Shown here: positions 1-15,300 of the stretch, piece after piece
How positions within the stretch are numbered: position 1 is the first letter of the stretch
Layout: every line of letters begins with the position of its first letter
NCBI RefSeq assembly: GCF_037975245.1
Contig: NC_092563.1
Location: forward strand, 19,674,094-19,734,093
DNA from: Apostichopus japonicus
Lineage: Eukaryota; Echinodermata; Holothuroidea; Aspidochirotida; Stichopodidae
DNA length: 60,000 bases
Direction: 5' to 3'
Notes under the pieces: model-generated
What the model was told of the DNA's origin: nothing
The model's input: the letters and a program-made list of their open reading frames with translations, nothing else
Databases searched by the model: none
Made by a program: the position numbers and the translations under genes

Positions 1-499
1 TCTTCTTCTGGTGGCATCGTCCTGCGTCTTTATCCGTCTTCTTCTGCATCTGAAACAACAAGGCAAGAAAAACAGTTAGCACATATCAAATACATAACCC
101 ACCCACTAACCCTGGGACCCCCCCTCTTCTTCTGGTGGCATCGTCCTGCGTATTTATCCGTCTTCTTCTGCATCTGAAACAACAAGGCAAGAAAAAATTT
201 AGAACATATCAAATACATAACCCACCCACTAACCCTGGGACCCCCCTCTTCTTCTGGTGGCATCGTCCTCGTCTTTATCCGTCTTCTTCTGCATCTGAAA
301 CAACAAGGCTAGAAAAACAGTTAGCACATATCAAATACATAACCCACCCACTAACCCTGGGACCCCCCTTTTATCTGGTGGCATCGTCCTGCGTCTTTAT
401 CCGTCTTCTTCTGCATCTGAAACAACAAGGCAAGAAAAACAGTTAGAACATATCAAATACATAACCCACCCACTAACCCTGGGACCCCACCCCCTCTTC

Positions 500-3400
500 T
501 TCTGGTGGCATCGTCCTGCGTAATTATCCGTCTTCTTCTGCATCTGAAACAACAAGGCTAGAAAAACAGTTAGAACATATCAAATACATAACCCACCCAC
601 TAACCCTGGGACCCCCCTCTTCTTCTGGTGGCATCGTCCTGCGTCTTTATCCGTCTTCTTCTGCATCTAAAACAACAAGGCAAGAAAAACAGTTAGAACA
701 TATCAAATACATAACCCACCCACTAACCCTGGAACCCCCTCCTCTTCTGGTGGCATCGTCCTGCGTATTTATCCGTCTTCTTCTGCATCTGAAACAACAA
801 GGCAAGAAAAACAGTTAGAACATATCAAATACATAACCCACCCACTAACCCTGGGAACCCCCTCTTCTTCTGGTGGCATCGTCCTGCGTCTTTATCCGTC
901 TTCTTCTGCATCTGAAACAAAAAGGCAAGAAAAACAGTAAGAACATATCAAATACATAACCCACCCACTAACCCTGGGACCCCCCCTCCCCTCTTCTTCT
1001 GGTGGCATCGTCCTCGTCTTTATCCGTCTTCTTCTGCATCTGAAACAACAAGGCTAGAAAAACAGTTAGCACATATCAAATACATAACCCACCCACTAAC
1101 CCTGGGACCCCTTCTTCTTCTGGTGGCATCGTCCTGCGTAATTATCCGTCTTCTTCTGCATCTGAAACAACAAGGCAAGAAAAAATTTAGAACATATCAA
1201 ATACATAACCCACCCACTAACCCTGGGACCCCCCTCTTCTTCTGGTGGCATCGTCCTCGTCTTTATCCGTCTTCTTCTGCATCTAAAACAACAAGTAAAG
1301 AAAAACAGTTAGAACATATCAAATACATAACCCACCGACTAACCCGGGGACCCCCCTCTTCTTCTGGTGGCATCGTCCTGCGTATTTATCCGTATTCTTC
1401 TGCATCTGAAACAACAAGGCAAGAAAAACAGTTAGAACACATCAAATACATAACCCACCCACTAACCCTGGGACCCCTCCCCCTCTTCTTCTGGTGGCAT
1501 CGTACATCCACCCCCTTTATACATATATATAACCCACCCACTAACCCTGGGACCCCCCTCTTCTTCTGATGGCATCGTCCTGCGTATTTATCCGTCTTCT
1601 TCTGCATCTAAAACAACAAGGCAAGAAAAACAGTTAGAACATATCAAATACATAACCCACCCACTAACCCTGGGACCCCCCCTCTTCTTTTGGTGGCATC
1701 GTCCTCGTCTTTATCCGTCTTCTTCTGCATGTGAAACAACAAGGCAAGAAAAACAGTTAGAACATATCAAATACATAACCCACCCACTAACCCTGGGAAC
1801 CCCTCTTCTTTTGGTCGCATCGTCCTCCGTATTTATCCGTCTTCATCTGCATCTGAAACAACAAGGCAAGAAAAACAGAACATATCAAATACTTAACCCA
1901 CCCACTAACCCTGGGATCCCACCCCCCTCTTCTTCTGGTGGCATCAACCTGCGTCTTTATCCGTCTTCTTCTGCATCTGAAACAACAAGGCAAGAAAAAC
2001 AGTTAGCACATATCAAATACATAACCCACCCACTAACCCTGGGACCCCCCCTCCCCTCTTCTTCTGGTGGCATCGTCCTCGTCTTTATCCGTCTTCTTCT
2101 GCATCTGAAACAACAAGGCAAGAAAAACAGTTAGAACATATCAAATACATAACCCACCCACTAACCCTGGGAACCCCCTCTTCTTCTGGTGGCCTCGTCC
2201 TGCGTATTTATCCGTCTTCTTCTGCATCTGAAACAACAAGGCTAGAAAAACAGTTAGAACATTTCAAATACATAACCCACCCACTAACCCTGGGACCCCC
2301 CTCTTCTTCTGGTGGCATCGTCCTGCGTATTTATCCGTCTCCTTCTGCATCTGAAACAACAAGGCAAGAAAAACAGTTAGAACATATCAAATACATAACC
2401 CACCCACTAACCCTGGGACCCCTCTTCTTCTGGTGGCATCGTCCTGCGTCTTTATCCGTCTTCTTCTGCATCTGAAACAACAAGGCAAGAAAAACAGTTA
2501 GAACATATCAAATACATAACCCACCCACTAACCCTGGGACCCCCCCCTCTTCTTCTGGTGGCATCGTCCTCGTCTTTATCCGTCTTCTTCTGCATCTGAA
2601 ACAACAAGGCTAGAAAAACAGTTAGCACATATCAAATACATAACCCACCCACTAACCCTGGGACCCCTTCTTCTTCTGGTGGCATCGTCCTGCGTATTTA
2701 TCCGTCTTCTTCTGCATCTGAAACAACAAGGCAAGAAAAAATTTAGAACATATCAAATACATAACCCACCCACTAACCCTGGGACCCCCCTCTTCTTCTG
2801 GTGGCATCGTCCTCGTCTTTATCCGTCTTCTTCTGCATCTAAAACAACAAGTAAAGAAAAACAGTTAGAACATATCAAATACATAACCCACCCACTAACC
2901 CGGGGACCCCCCCTCTTCTTCTGGTGGCATTGTCCTGCGTATTTATCAGTCTTCTTCTGCATCTGAAACAACAAGGCAAGAAAAAATTTAGAACATATCA
3001 AATACATAACCCACCCACTAACCCTGGGACCCCCCTCTTCTTCTGGTGGCATCGTCCTGCGTCTTTATCCGTCTTCTTCTGCATCTGAAACAACAAGGCT
3101 AGAAAAACAGATAGCACATATCAAATACATAACCCACCCACTAACCCTGGGACCCCCCCCCCCCTCTTCTTCTGGTGGCATCGGCCTCGTCTTTATCCGT
3201 CTTCTTCTGCATCTGAAACAACAAGGCTAGAAAAACAGTTAGAACATATCAAATACATAACCCACCCACTAACCCTGGGACCCCTTCTTCTTCTGGTGGC
3301 ATCGTCCTGCGTATTTATCCGTCTTCTTCTGCATCTGAAACAACAAGGCAAGAAGAAATTTAGAACATATCAAATACATAACCCACCCACTAACCCTGGG

Positions 3401-6317
3401 ACCCCCCTCTTCTTCTGGTGGCATCGTCCTGCGTAATTATCCGTCTTCTTCTGCATCTGAAACAACAAGGCAAGAAAAACAGTTAGAACATATCAAATAC
3501 ATAACCCACCCACTAACCCTGGGACCCCCCTCTTCTTCTGGTGGCATCGTCCTGCGTCTTTATCCGTCTTCTTCTGCATCTAAAACAACAAGGCAAGAAA
3601 AACAGTTAGAACATATCAAATACATAACCCACCCACTAACCCTGGGAACCCCCTCCTCTTCTGGTGGCATCGTCCTGCGTATTTATCCGTCTTCTTCTGC
3701 ATCTGAAACAACAAGGCAAGAAAAACAGTTAGAACATATCAAATACATAACCCACCCACTAACCCTGGGAACCCCCTCTTCTTCTGGTGGCATCGTCCTG
3801 CGTCTTTATCCGTCTTCTTCTGCATCTGAAACAAAAAGGCAAGAAAAACAGTAAGAACATATCAAATACATAACCCACCCACTAACCCTGGGACCCCCCC
3901 TCTTCTTCTGGTGGCATCGTCCTCGTCTTTATCCGTCTTCTCCTGCATCTGAAACAACAAGGCTAGAAAAACAGTTAGAACATATCAAATACATAACCCA
4001 CCCACTAACCCTGGGACCCCTTCTTCTTCTGGTGGCATCGTCCTGCGTAATTATCCGTCTTCTTCTGCATCTGAAACAACAAGGCAAGAAAAAATTTAGA
4101 ACATATCAAATACATAACCCACCCACTAACCCTGGGACCCCCCTCTTCTTCTGGTGGCATCGTCCTCGTCTTTATCCGTCTTCTTCTGCATCTAAAACAA
4201 CAAGTAAAGAAAAACAGTTAGAACATATCAAATACATAACCCACCCACTAACCCGGGGACCCCCCTCTTCTTCTGGTGGCATCGTCCTGCGTATTTATCC
4301 GGATTCTTCTGCATCTGAAACAACAAGGCAAGAAAAACAGTTAGAACACATCAAATACATAACCCACCCACTAACCCTGGGACCCCTCCCCCTCTTCTTC
4401 TGGTGGCATCGTACATCCACCCCCTCTATATATATATAACCCACCCACTAACCCTGGGACCCCCCTCTTCTTCTGATGGCATCGTCCTGCGTATTTATCC
4501 GTCTTCTTCTGCATTTAAAACAACAAGGCAAGAAAAACAGTTAGAACATATCAAATACATAACCCACCCACTAACCCTGGGACCCCCCCTCTTCTTTTGG
4601 TGGCATCGTCCTCGTCTTTATCCGTCTTCTTCTGCATGTGAAACAACAAGGCAAGAAAAACAGTTAGAACATATCAAATACATAACCCACCCACTAACCC
4701 TGGGAACCCCTCTTCTTCTGGTCGCATCGTCCTCCGTATTTATCCGTCTTCATCTGCATCTGAAACAACAAGGCAAGAAAAACAGAACATATCAAATACT
4801 TAACCCACCCACTAACCCTGGGATCCCACCCCCCTCTTCTTCTGGTGGCATCAACCTGCGTCTTTATCCGTCTTCTTCTGCATCTGAAACAACAAGGCAA
4901 GAAAAACAGTTAGCACATATCAAATACATAACCCACCCACTAACCCTGGGACCCCCCCTCCCCTCTTCTTCTGGTGGCATCGTCCTCGTCTTTATCCGTC
5001 TTCTTCTGCATCTGAAACAACAAGGCAAGAAAAACAGTTAGAACATATCAAATACATAACCCACCCACTAACCCTGGGAACCCCCTCTTCTTCTGGTGGC
5101 ATCGTCCTGCGTATTTATCCGTCTTCTTCTGCATCTGAAACAACAAGGCTAGAAAAACAGTTAGAACATATCAAATACATAACCCACCCACTAACCCTGG
5201 GACCCCCCTCTTCTTCTGGTGGCATCGTCCTGCGTATTTATCCGTCTCCTTCTGCATCTGAAACAACAAGGCAAGAAAAACAGTTAGAACATATCAAATA
5301 CATAACCCACCCACTAACCCTGGGACCCCCCTCTTCTTCTGGTGGCATCGTCCTGCGTCTTTATCCGTGTTCTTCTGCATCTGAAACAACAAGGCAAGAA
5401 AAACAGTTAGAACATATCAAATACATAACCCACCCACTAACCCTGGGACCCCCCCCTCTTCTTCTGGTGGCATCGTCCTCGTCTTTATCCGTCTTCTTCT
5501 GCATCTGAAACAACAAGGCTAGAAAAACAGTTAGCACATATCAAATACATAACCCACCCACTAACCCTGGGACCCCTTCTTCTTCTGGTGGCATCGTCCT
5601 GCGTATTTATCCGTCTTCTTCTGCATCTGAAACAACAAGGCAAGAAAAAATTTAGAACATATCAAATACATAACCCACCCACTAACCCTGGGACCCCCCT
5701 CTTCTTCTGGTGGCATCGTCCTCGTCTTTATCCGTCTTCTTCTGCATCTAAAACAACAAGTAAAGAAAAACAGTTAGAACATATCAAATACATAACCCAC
5801 CCACTAACCCGGGGACCCCCCCTCTTCTTCTGGTGGCATTGTCCTGCGTATTTATCAGTCTTCTTCTGCATCTGAAACAACAAGGCAAGAAAAAATTTAG
5901 AACATATCAAATACATAACCCACCCAGTAACCCTGGGACCTCCCTCTTCTTCTGGTGGCATCGTCCTGCGTCTTTATCCGTCTTCTTCTGCATCTGAAAC
6001 AACAAGGCTAGAAAAACAGTTAGCACATATCAAATACATAACCCACCCACTAACCCTGGGACCCCCCCTCTTCTTCTGGTGGCATCGGCCTCGTCTTTAT
6101 CCGTCTTCTTCTGCATCTGAAACAACAAGGCTAGAAAAACAGTTAGAACATATCAAATACATAACCCACCCACTAACCCTGGGACCCCTTCTTCTTCTGG
6201 TGGCATCGTCCTGCGTATTTATCCGTCTTCTTCTGCATCTGAAACAACAAGGCAAGAAGAAATTTAGAACATATCAAATACATAACCCACCCACTAACCC
6301 TGGGACCCCCCTCTTCT
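500..6317. repeat. Two adjacent ~2.91-kb higher-order repeat copies
   Basis: The stretch ~500-3408 is followed by a second copy at ~3409-6317, offset about 2909 bp or ~24 monomers. Private variants recur at that offset: ACAAAAAGGC with CAGTAAG (889-940 and 3798-3855), the TTATCAGTC monomer (2944 and 5853), the TGCATGTG monomer (~1728 and ~4634), and the 75-bp short monomer (1484 and ~4393). Both boundaries were estimated by eye to within about one monomer. Confidence 0.85.
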
Positions 6318-9300
6318 TCTGGTGGCATCGTCCTCGTCTTTATCCGTCTTCTTCTGCATCTAAAACAACAAGTAAAGAAAAACAGTTAGAACATATCAAA
6401 TACATAACCCACCCACTAACCCGGGGACCCCCCCTCTTCTTCTGGTGGCATTGTCCTGCGTATTTATCCGTCTTCTTCTGCATCTGAAACAACAAGGCAA
6501 GAAAAAATTTAGAACATATCAAATACATAACCCACCCACTAACCCTGGGACCCCCCTCTTCTTCTGGTGGCATCGTCCTCGTCTTTATCCGTCTTCTTCT
6601 GCATCTAAAACAACAAGGCTAGAAAAACAGTTAGCACATATCAAATACATAACCCACCCACTAACCCTGGGACCCCCCCCCCCTCTTCTTCTGGTGGCAT
6701 CGGCCTCGTCTTTATCCGTCTTCTTCTGCATCTGAAACAACAAGGCTAGAAAAACAGTTAGAACATATCAAATACATAACCCACCCACTAACCCTGGGAC
6801 CCCTTCTTCTTCTGGTGGCATCGTCCTGCGTATTTATCCGTCTTCTTCTGCATCTGAAACAACAAGGCAAGAAGAAATTTAGAACATATCAAATACATAA
6901 CCCACCCACTAACCCTGGGACCCCCCTCTTCTTCTGGTGGCATCGTCCTCGTCTTTATCCGTCTTCTTCTGCATCTAAAACAACAAGTAAAGAAAAACAG
7001 TTAGAACATATCAAATACATAACCCACCCACTAACCCGGGGACCCCCCCTCTTCTTCTGGTGGCATTGTCCTGCGTATTTATCCGTCTTCTTCTGCATCT
7101 GAAACAACAAGGCAAGAAAAAATTTAGAACATATCAAATACATAACCCACCCACTAACCCTGGGACCCCCCTCTTCTTCTGGTGGCATCGTCCTCGTCTT
7201 TATCCGTCTTCTTCTGCATCTAAAACAACAAGGCTAGAAAAACAGTTAGCACATATCAAATACATAACCCACCCACTAACCCTGGGACCCCCCTTTTATC
7301 TGGTGGCATCGTCCTGCGTATTTATCCGTCTTCTTCTGCATCTGAAACAACAAGGCAAGAAAAACAGTTAGAACATATCAAATACATAACCCACCCACTA
7401 ACCCTGGGACCCCCCTCTTCTTCTGGTGGCATCGTCCTCGTCTTTATCCGTCTTCTTCTGCATCTGAAACAACAAGGCTAGAAAAACAGTTAGAACATAT
7501 CAAATACATAACCCACCCACTAACCCTGGGACCCCCCTTTTATCTGGTGGCATCGTCCTGCGTATTTATCCGTCTTCTTCTGCATCTGAAACAACAAGGC
7601 AAGAAAAACAGTTAGAACATATCAAATACATAACCCACCCACTAACCCTGGGACCCCCCTTTTCTTCTGGTGGCATCGTCCTGCGTCTTTATCCGTCTTC
7701 TTCCGCATCTAAAACAACAAGGCAAGAAAAACAGTTAGAACATATCAAATACATAACCCACCCACTAACCCTGGGACCCCCCCTCTTCTTCTGGTGGCAT
7801 CGTCCTCGTCTTTACCCGTCTTCTTCTGCATCTGAAACAACAAGGCAAGAAAAACAGTTAGAACATATCAAATACATAACCCACCCACTAACCCTGGGAA
7901 CCCCCTCTTCTTCGGGTGGCATCGTCCTGCGTATTTATCCGTCTTCTTCTGCATCTGAAACAACAAGGCAAGAAAAACAGTTAGAACATATCAAATACAT
8001 AACCCACCCACTAACCCTGGGACCCCACCCCCTCTTCTTCTGGTGGCATCGTACATCCACCCCCTCTATACATATATATATTCCATCCACTAACCCTGGG
8101 AACCCCCTCTTCTTCTGGTGGCATCGTCCTGCGTATTTATCCGTCTTCTTCTGCATTTAAAACAACAAGGCAAGAAAAACAGTTAGAACATATCAAATAC
8201 ATAACCCACCCACTAACCCTGGAACCCCCCCTCTTCTTCTGGTGGCATCGTCCTGCGTCTTTATCCGTCTTCTTCTGCATCTGAAACAACAAGGCAAGAA
8301 AAAACAGTTAGAACATATCAAATACATAACCCACCCACTAACCCTGGGAACCCCCTCTTCTTCTGGTGGCATCGTCCTGCGTATTTATCCGTCTTCTTCT
8401 GCATCTGAAACAACAAGGCAAGAAAAACAGTTAGAACATATCAAATACTTAACCCACCCACTAACCCTGGGATCCCACCTCCCTCTTCTTCTGGTGGCAT
8501 CAACCTGCGTCTTTGTCCGTCTTCTTCTGCATCTGAAACAACAAGGCAAGAAAAACAGTTAGCACATTTCAAATACATAACCCCCCCACTAACCCTGGGA
8601 CCCCCCTCTTCTTCTGGTGGCATCGTCCTGCGTCTTTATCCGTCTTCTTCTGCTTCTAAAACAACAAGGCAAGAAAAACAGTTAGAACATATCAAATACA
8701 TAACCCACCCACTAACCCTGGGGACCCCAATCCCCTCTTCTTCTGGTGGCATCGTCCTCGTCTTTATCCGTCTTCTTCTGCATCTGAAACAACAAGGCAA
8801 GAAAAACAGTTAGAACATATCAAATACATAACCCACCCACTAACCCTGGGACCCCCCTCTTCTTCTGGTGGCATCGTCCTCGTCTTTATCCGTCTTCTTC
8901 TGCATCTGAAACAACAAGGCAAGAAAAACAGTTAAAACATATCAAATACATAACCCACCCACTAACCCTGGGACCCCCCCTCCCCTCTTCTTCTGGTGGC
9001 ATCGTCCTGCGTATTTATCCGTCTTCTTCTGCATCTGAAACAACAAGGCAAGAAAAACAGTTAGCACATATCAAATACATAACCCACCCACTAACCCTGG
9101 GACAAAACCCCCCTCTTCTTCTGGTGGCATCGTCTAGCGTAATTATCCGTCTTCTTCTGCATCTGAAACAACAAGGCAAGAAAAACAGTTAGCACATATC
9201 AAATACATAACCCACCCACTAACCCTGGGACCCTCCTCTTCTTCTGGTGGCATCGTCCTGCGTCTTTATCCGTGTTCTTCTGCATCTGAAACAACAAGGC

Positions 9301-12300
9301 AAGAAAAACAGTTAGCACATATCAAATACATAACCCACCCACTAACCCTGGGACCCCCCTCTTCTTCTGGTGGCATCGTCCTGCGTCTTTATCCGTCTTC
9401 TTCTGCATCTGAAACAACAAGGCAAGAAAAACAGTTAGCAAATATCAAATACATAACCCACCCACTAACCCTGGGACCCCCCTCTTCTTCTGGTGGCATC
9501 GTCCTGCGTCTTTATCCGTCTTCTTCTGCATCTGAAACAACAAGGCAAGAAAAACAGTTAGCACATATCAAATACATAACCCACCCACTAACCCTGGGAA
9601 CCCCCTCTTCTTCTGGTCGCATCGTCCTGCGTATTTATACGTCTTCTTCTGCATCTGAAACAACAAGGCAAGAAAAACAGTTAGAACATATCAAATACAT
9701 AACCCACCCACTAACCCTGGGACCCCCCTCTTCTTCTGGTCGCATCGTCCTCGTCTTTATCCGTCTTCTTCTGCATCTGAAACAACAAGGCAAGAAAAAC
9801 AGTTAGAACATATCAAATACATAACCCACCCACTAACCCTGGGACCCCCCTCTTCTACTGGTCGCATCGTCCTGCGTATTTATCCGTCTTCTTCTGCATC
9901 TTAAACAACAAGGCAAGAAAAACAGTTAGAACATATCAAATACATAACCCACCCACTAACCCTGGGACCCCCTCTTCTTCTGGTGGCATCGTCCTGCGTC
10001 TTTATCCGTCTTCTTCTGCGTCTGAAACAACAAGGCAAGAAAAACAGTTAGAACATATCAAATACATAACCCACCCACTAACCCTGGGACCCCCATCTTC
10101 TTCTGGTGGCATCGTCCTCGTCTTTATCCGTCTTCTTCTGCATCTGAAAAAACAAGGCTAGAAAAACAGTTAGCACATGTCAAATACATAACCCACCCAC
10201 TAACCCTGGGACCCTCCTCTTCTGGTCGCATCGTCCTGCGTATTTATCCGTCTTCTTCTGCATCTGAAACAACAAGGCAAGAAAAACAGTTAGCACATAT
10301 CAAATACATAACCCACCCACTAACCCTGGGACCCCACCCCTCTTCTTCTGGTGGCATCGTCCTACGTCTTTATTCGTCTTCTTCTGCATCTGAAACAACA
10401 AGGCAAGAAAAACAGTTAGAACATATCAAATACATAACCCACCCACTAACCCTGGGAACCCACCCCCCTCTTCTTTTGGTGGCATCGTCCTGCGTCTTTA
10501 TCCGTCTTCTTCTGCATCTGAAACAACAAGGCAAGAAAAACAGTTAGCACATATCAAATACATAACCCACCCACTAACCCTGGGACCCCCCTCTTCTTCT
10601 GGTGGCATCGTCCTGCGTCTTTATCCGTCTTCTTCTGCATCTAAAACAACTAGGCAAGAAAAACAGTTAGAACATATCAAGTGCATAACCCACCCACTAA
10701 CCCTGGGACCCCCCTCTTCATCTGGTGGTATCGTCCTGCGTATTTATCCGTCTTCTTCTGCATCTGAAACAACAAGGCAAGAAAAACAGTTAGCACATAT
10801 CAAATACATAACCCACCCACTAACCCTGGGACCCCCCTCTTCTTCTGGTGGCATCGTCCTGCGTCTTTATCCGTCTTCTTCTGCATCTGAAACAACAAGG
10901 CAAGAAAAACAGTTAGCACATATCAAATACATAACCCACCCACTAACCCTGGGACCCCCCCCTCTTCTTCTGGTGGCATCGGCCTCGTCTTTATCCGTCT
11001 TCTTCTGCATCTGAAACAACAAGGCTAGAAAAACAGTTAGAACATATCAAATACATAACCCACCCACTAACCCTGGGACCCCCCTCTTCTTCTGGTGGCA
11101 TCGTCCTGCGTCTTTATCCGTCTTCTTCTGCTTCTAAAACAACAAGGCAAGAAAAACAGTTAGAACATATCAAAAACATAACCCACCCACTAACCCTTCG
11201 ACCCCCCCTCCCCTCTTCTTCTGGTGGCATCGTCCTCGTCTTTATCCGTCTTCTTCTGCATCTGAAACAACAAGGCAAGAAAAACAGTTAGAACATATCA
11301 AATACATAACCCACCCACTAACCCTGGGACCCCCCTCTTCTTCTGGTGGCATCGTCCTACGTCTTTATCCTTCTTCTTTTGCATCTGAAACAACAAGGCA
11401 AGAAAAACAGTTAGAACATATCAAAAACATAACCCACCCACTAACCGTGGGACCCCCCCTCCCCTCTTCTTCTGGTGGCATCGTCCTCGTCTTTATCCGT
11501 CTTCTTCTGCATCTGAAACAACAAGGCAAGAAAAACAGTTAGAACATATCAAATACATAACCCACCCACTAACCCTGGGAACCCCCTCTTCTTCTGGTGG
11601 CATCGTCCTGCGTATTTATCCGTCTTCTTCTGCATCTGAAACAACAAGGCAAGAAAAAATTTAGAACATATCAAATACATAACCCACCCACTAACCCTGG
11701 GACCCCCCTCTTCTTCTGGTGGCATCGTCCTCGTCTTTATCCGTCTTCTTCTGCATCTGAAACAACAAGGCTAGAAAAACAGTTAGCACATATCAAATAC
11801 ATAACCCACCCACTAACCCTGGGACCCCCCTTTTATCTGGTGGCATCGTCCTGCGTCTTTATCCGTCTTCTTCTGCATCTGAAACAACAAGGCTAGAAAA
11901 ACAGTTAGCACATATCAAATACATAACCCACCCACTGACCCTGGGACCCCACCCCCTCTTCTTCTGGTGGCATCGTCCTGCGTAATTATCCGTCTTCTTC
12001 TGCATCTGAAACAACAAGGCAAGAAAAACAGTTACAACATATCAAATACATAACCCACCCACTAACCCTGGGAACCCCCTCTTCTTCTGGTGGCATCGTC
12101 CTGCGTCTTTATCCGTCTTCTTCTGCATCTGAAACAACAAGGCAAGAAAAACAGTTAGAACATATCAAATACATAACCCACCCACTAACCCTGGGACCCC
12201 CCTCTTCTTCTGGTCGTATCGTCCTGCGTATTTATCCGTCTTCTTCTGCATCTGAAACAACAAGGCAAGAAAAACAGTTAGAACATATCAAATACATAAC

Positions 12301-15300
12301 CCACCCACTAACCCTGGGAACCCCCTCTTCTTCTGGTGGCATCGTCCTGCGTATTTATCCGTCTTCTTCTGCATCTGAAACAACAAGGCAAGAAAAACAG
12401 TTAGAACATATCAAATACATAACCCACCCACTAACCCTGGGACCCCACCCCCTCTTCTTCTGGTGGCATCGTACATCCACCCCCTCTATACATATATATA
12501 ACCCACCCACTAACCCTGAGACCCTCCTCTTCTTCTGGTGGCAACGTCCTGCGTATTTATCCGTCTTCTTCTGCATTTAAAACAACAAGGCAAGAAAAAC
12601 AGTTAGAACATATCAAATACATAACCCACCCACTAACCCTGGGACCCCCCCTCTTCTTTTGGTGGCATCGTCCTCGTCTTTATCCGTCTTCTTCTGCATC
12701 TGAAACAACAAGGCAAGAAAAACAGTTAGCACATATCAAATACATAACCCACCCACTAACCCTGGGAACCCCCTCTTCTTCTGGTGGCATCGTCCTGCGT
12801 CTTTATCCGTCTTCTTCTGCATCTGAAACAACAAGGCAAGAAAAAATTTAGAACATATCAAATACATAACCCACCCACTAACCCTGGGACCCCCCTCTTC
12901 TTCTGGTGGCATCGTCCTCGTCTTTATCCGTCTTCTTCTGCATCTGAAACAACAAGGCAAGAAAAACAGTTAGCACATATCAAATACATAACCCACCCAC
13001 TAACCCTGGGACCCCCCTTTTATCTGGTGGCATCGTCCTGCGTATTTATCCGTCTTCTTCTGCATCTGAAACAACAAGGCAAGAAAAACAGTTAGAACAT
13101 ATCAAATACATAACCCACCCACTAACCCTGGGACCCCCCTCCCCTCTTCCTCTGGTGGCATCGTCCTCGTCTTTATCCGTCTTCTTCTGCATCTGAAACA
13201 ACAAGGCAAGGAAAACAGTTAGAACATATCAAATACATAACCCACCCACTAACCCTGGGACCCCCCTCTTCTTCTGGTGGCATCGTCCTGCGTCTTTATC
13301 CTTCTTCTTTTGCATCTGAAACAACAAGGCAAGAAAAACAGTTAGAACATATCAAATACATAACCCACCCACTAACCCTGGGACCCACCCTTCCCTCTTC
13401 TTCTGGTGGCATCGTCCTCGTCTTTATCCGTCTTCTTCTGCATCTGAAACAACAAGGCAAGAAAAACAGTTAGAACATATCAAATACATAACCCACCCAC
13501 TAACCCTGGGAACCCCCTCTTCTTCTGGTGGCATCGTCCTGCGTATTTATCCGTCTTCTTCTGCATCTGAAACAACAAGGCAAGAAAAAATTTAGAACAT
13601 ATCAAATACATAACCCACCCACTAACCCTGGGACCCCCCTCTTCTTCTGGTGGCATCGTCCTCGTCTTTATCCGTCTTCTTCTGCATCTGAAACAACAAG
13701 GCTAGAAAAACAGTTAGCACATATCAAATACATAACCCACCCACTAACCCTGGGACCCCCCTTTTATCTGGTGGCATCGTCCTGCGTATTTATCCGTCTT
13801 CTTCTGCATCTGAAACAACAAGGAAAGAAAAACAGTTAGAACATATCAAATACATAACCCACCCACTAACCCTGGGAACCCCCTCTTCTTCTGGTGGCAT
13901 CGTCCTGCGTATTTATCCGTCTTCTTCTGCATCTGAAACAACAAGGAAAGAAAAACAGTTAGAACATATCAAATACATAACCCACCCACTAACCCTGGGA
14001 CCCCCCTCTTCTTCTGGTCGTATCGTCCTGCGTATTTATCCGTCTTCTTCTGCATCTGAAACAACAAGGCAAGAAAAACAGTTAGAACATATCAAATACA
14101 TAACCCACCCACTAACCCTGGGACCCCACCCCCTCTTCTTCTGGTGGCATCGTACATCCACCCCCTCTATACATATATATAACCCACCCACTAACCCTGA
14201 GACCCCCCTCTTCTTCTGGTGGCAACGTCCTGCGTATTTATCCGTCTTCTTCTGCATTTAAAACAACAAGGCAAGAAAAACAGTTAGAACATATCAAATA
14301 CATAACCCACCCACTAACCCTGGGACCCCCCCTCTTCTTTTGGTGGCATCGTCCTCGTTTTTATCCGTCTTCTGCATCTGAAACAACAAGGCAAGAAAAA
14401 CAGTTAGCACATATCAAATACATAACCCACCCACTAACCCTGGGAACCCCCTCTTCTTCTGGTGGCATCGTCCTGCGTCTTTATCCGTCTTCTTCTGCAT
14501 CTGAAACAACAAGGCAAGAAAAAATTTAGAACATATCAAATACATAACCCACCCACTAACCCTGGGACCCCGCTCTTCTTCTGGTGGCATCGTCCTAGTC
14601 TTTATCCGTCTTCTTCTGCATCTGAAACAACAAGGCTAGAAAAACAGTTAGCACATATCAAATACATAACCCACCCACTAAACCTGGGACCCCCTTTTAT
14701 CTGGTGGCATCGTCCTGCGTATTTATCCGTCTTCTTCTGCATCTGAAACAACAAGGCAAGAAAAACAGTTAGAACATATCAAATACATAACCCACCCACT
14801 AACCCTGGGACCCCACCCCATCTTCTTCTGGTGGCATCGTCCTGCGTAGTTATCCGTCTTCTTCTGCATCTGAAACAACAAGGCAAGAAAAACAGTTAGA
14901 ACATATCAAATACATAACCCACCCACTAACCCTGGGAACCCCCTCTTCTTCTGGTGGCATCGTCCTGCGTATTTATCCGTCTTCTTCTGCATCTGAAACA
15001 ACAAGGCAAGAAAAACAGTTAGAACATATCAAATACATAACCCACCCACTAACCCTGGGACCCCCCTCTTCTTCTGGTCGTATCGTCCTGCGTATTTATC
15101 CGTCTTCTTCTGCATCTGAAACAACAAGGCAAGAAAAACAGTTAGCACATATCAAATACATAACCCACCCACTAACCCTGGGAACCCCCTCTTCTTCTGG
15201 TGGCATCGTCCTGCGTATTTATCCGTCTTCTTCTGCATCTGAAACAACAAGGCAAGAAAAACAGTTAGCACATATCAAATACATAACCCACCCACTAACC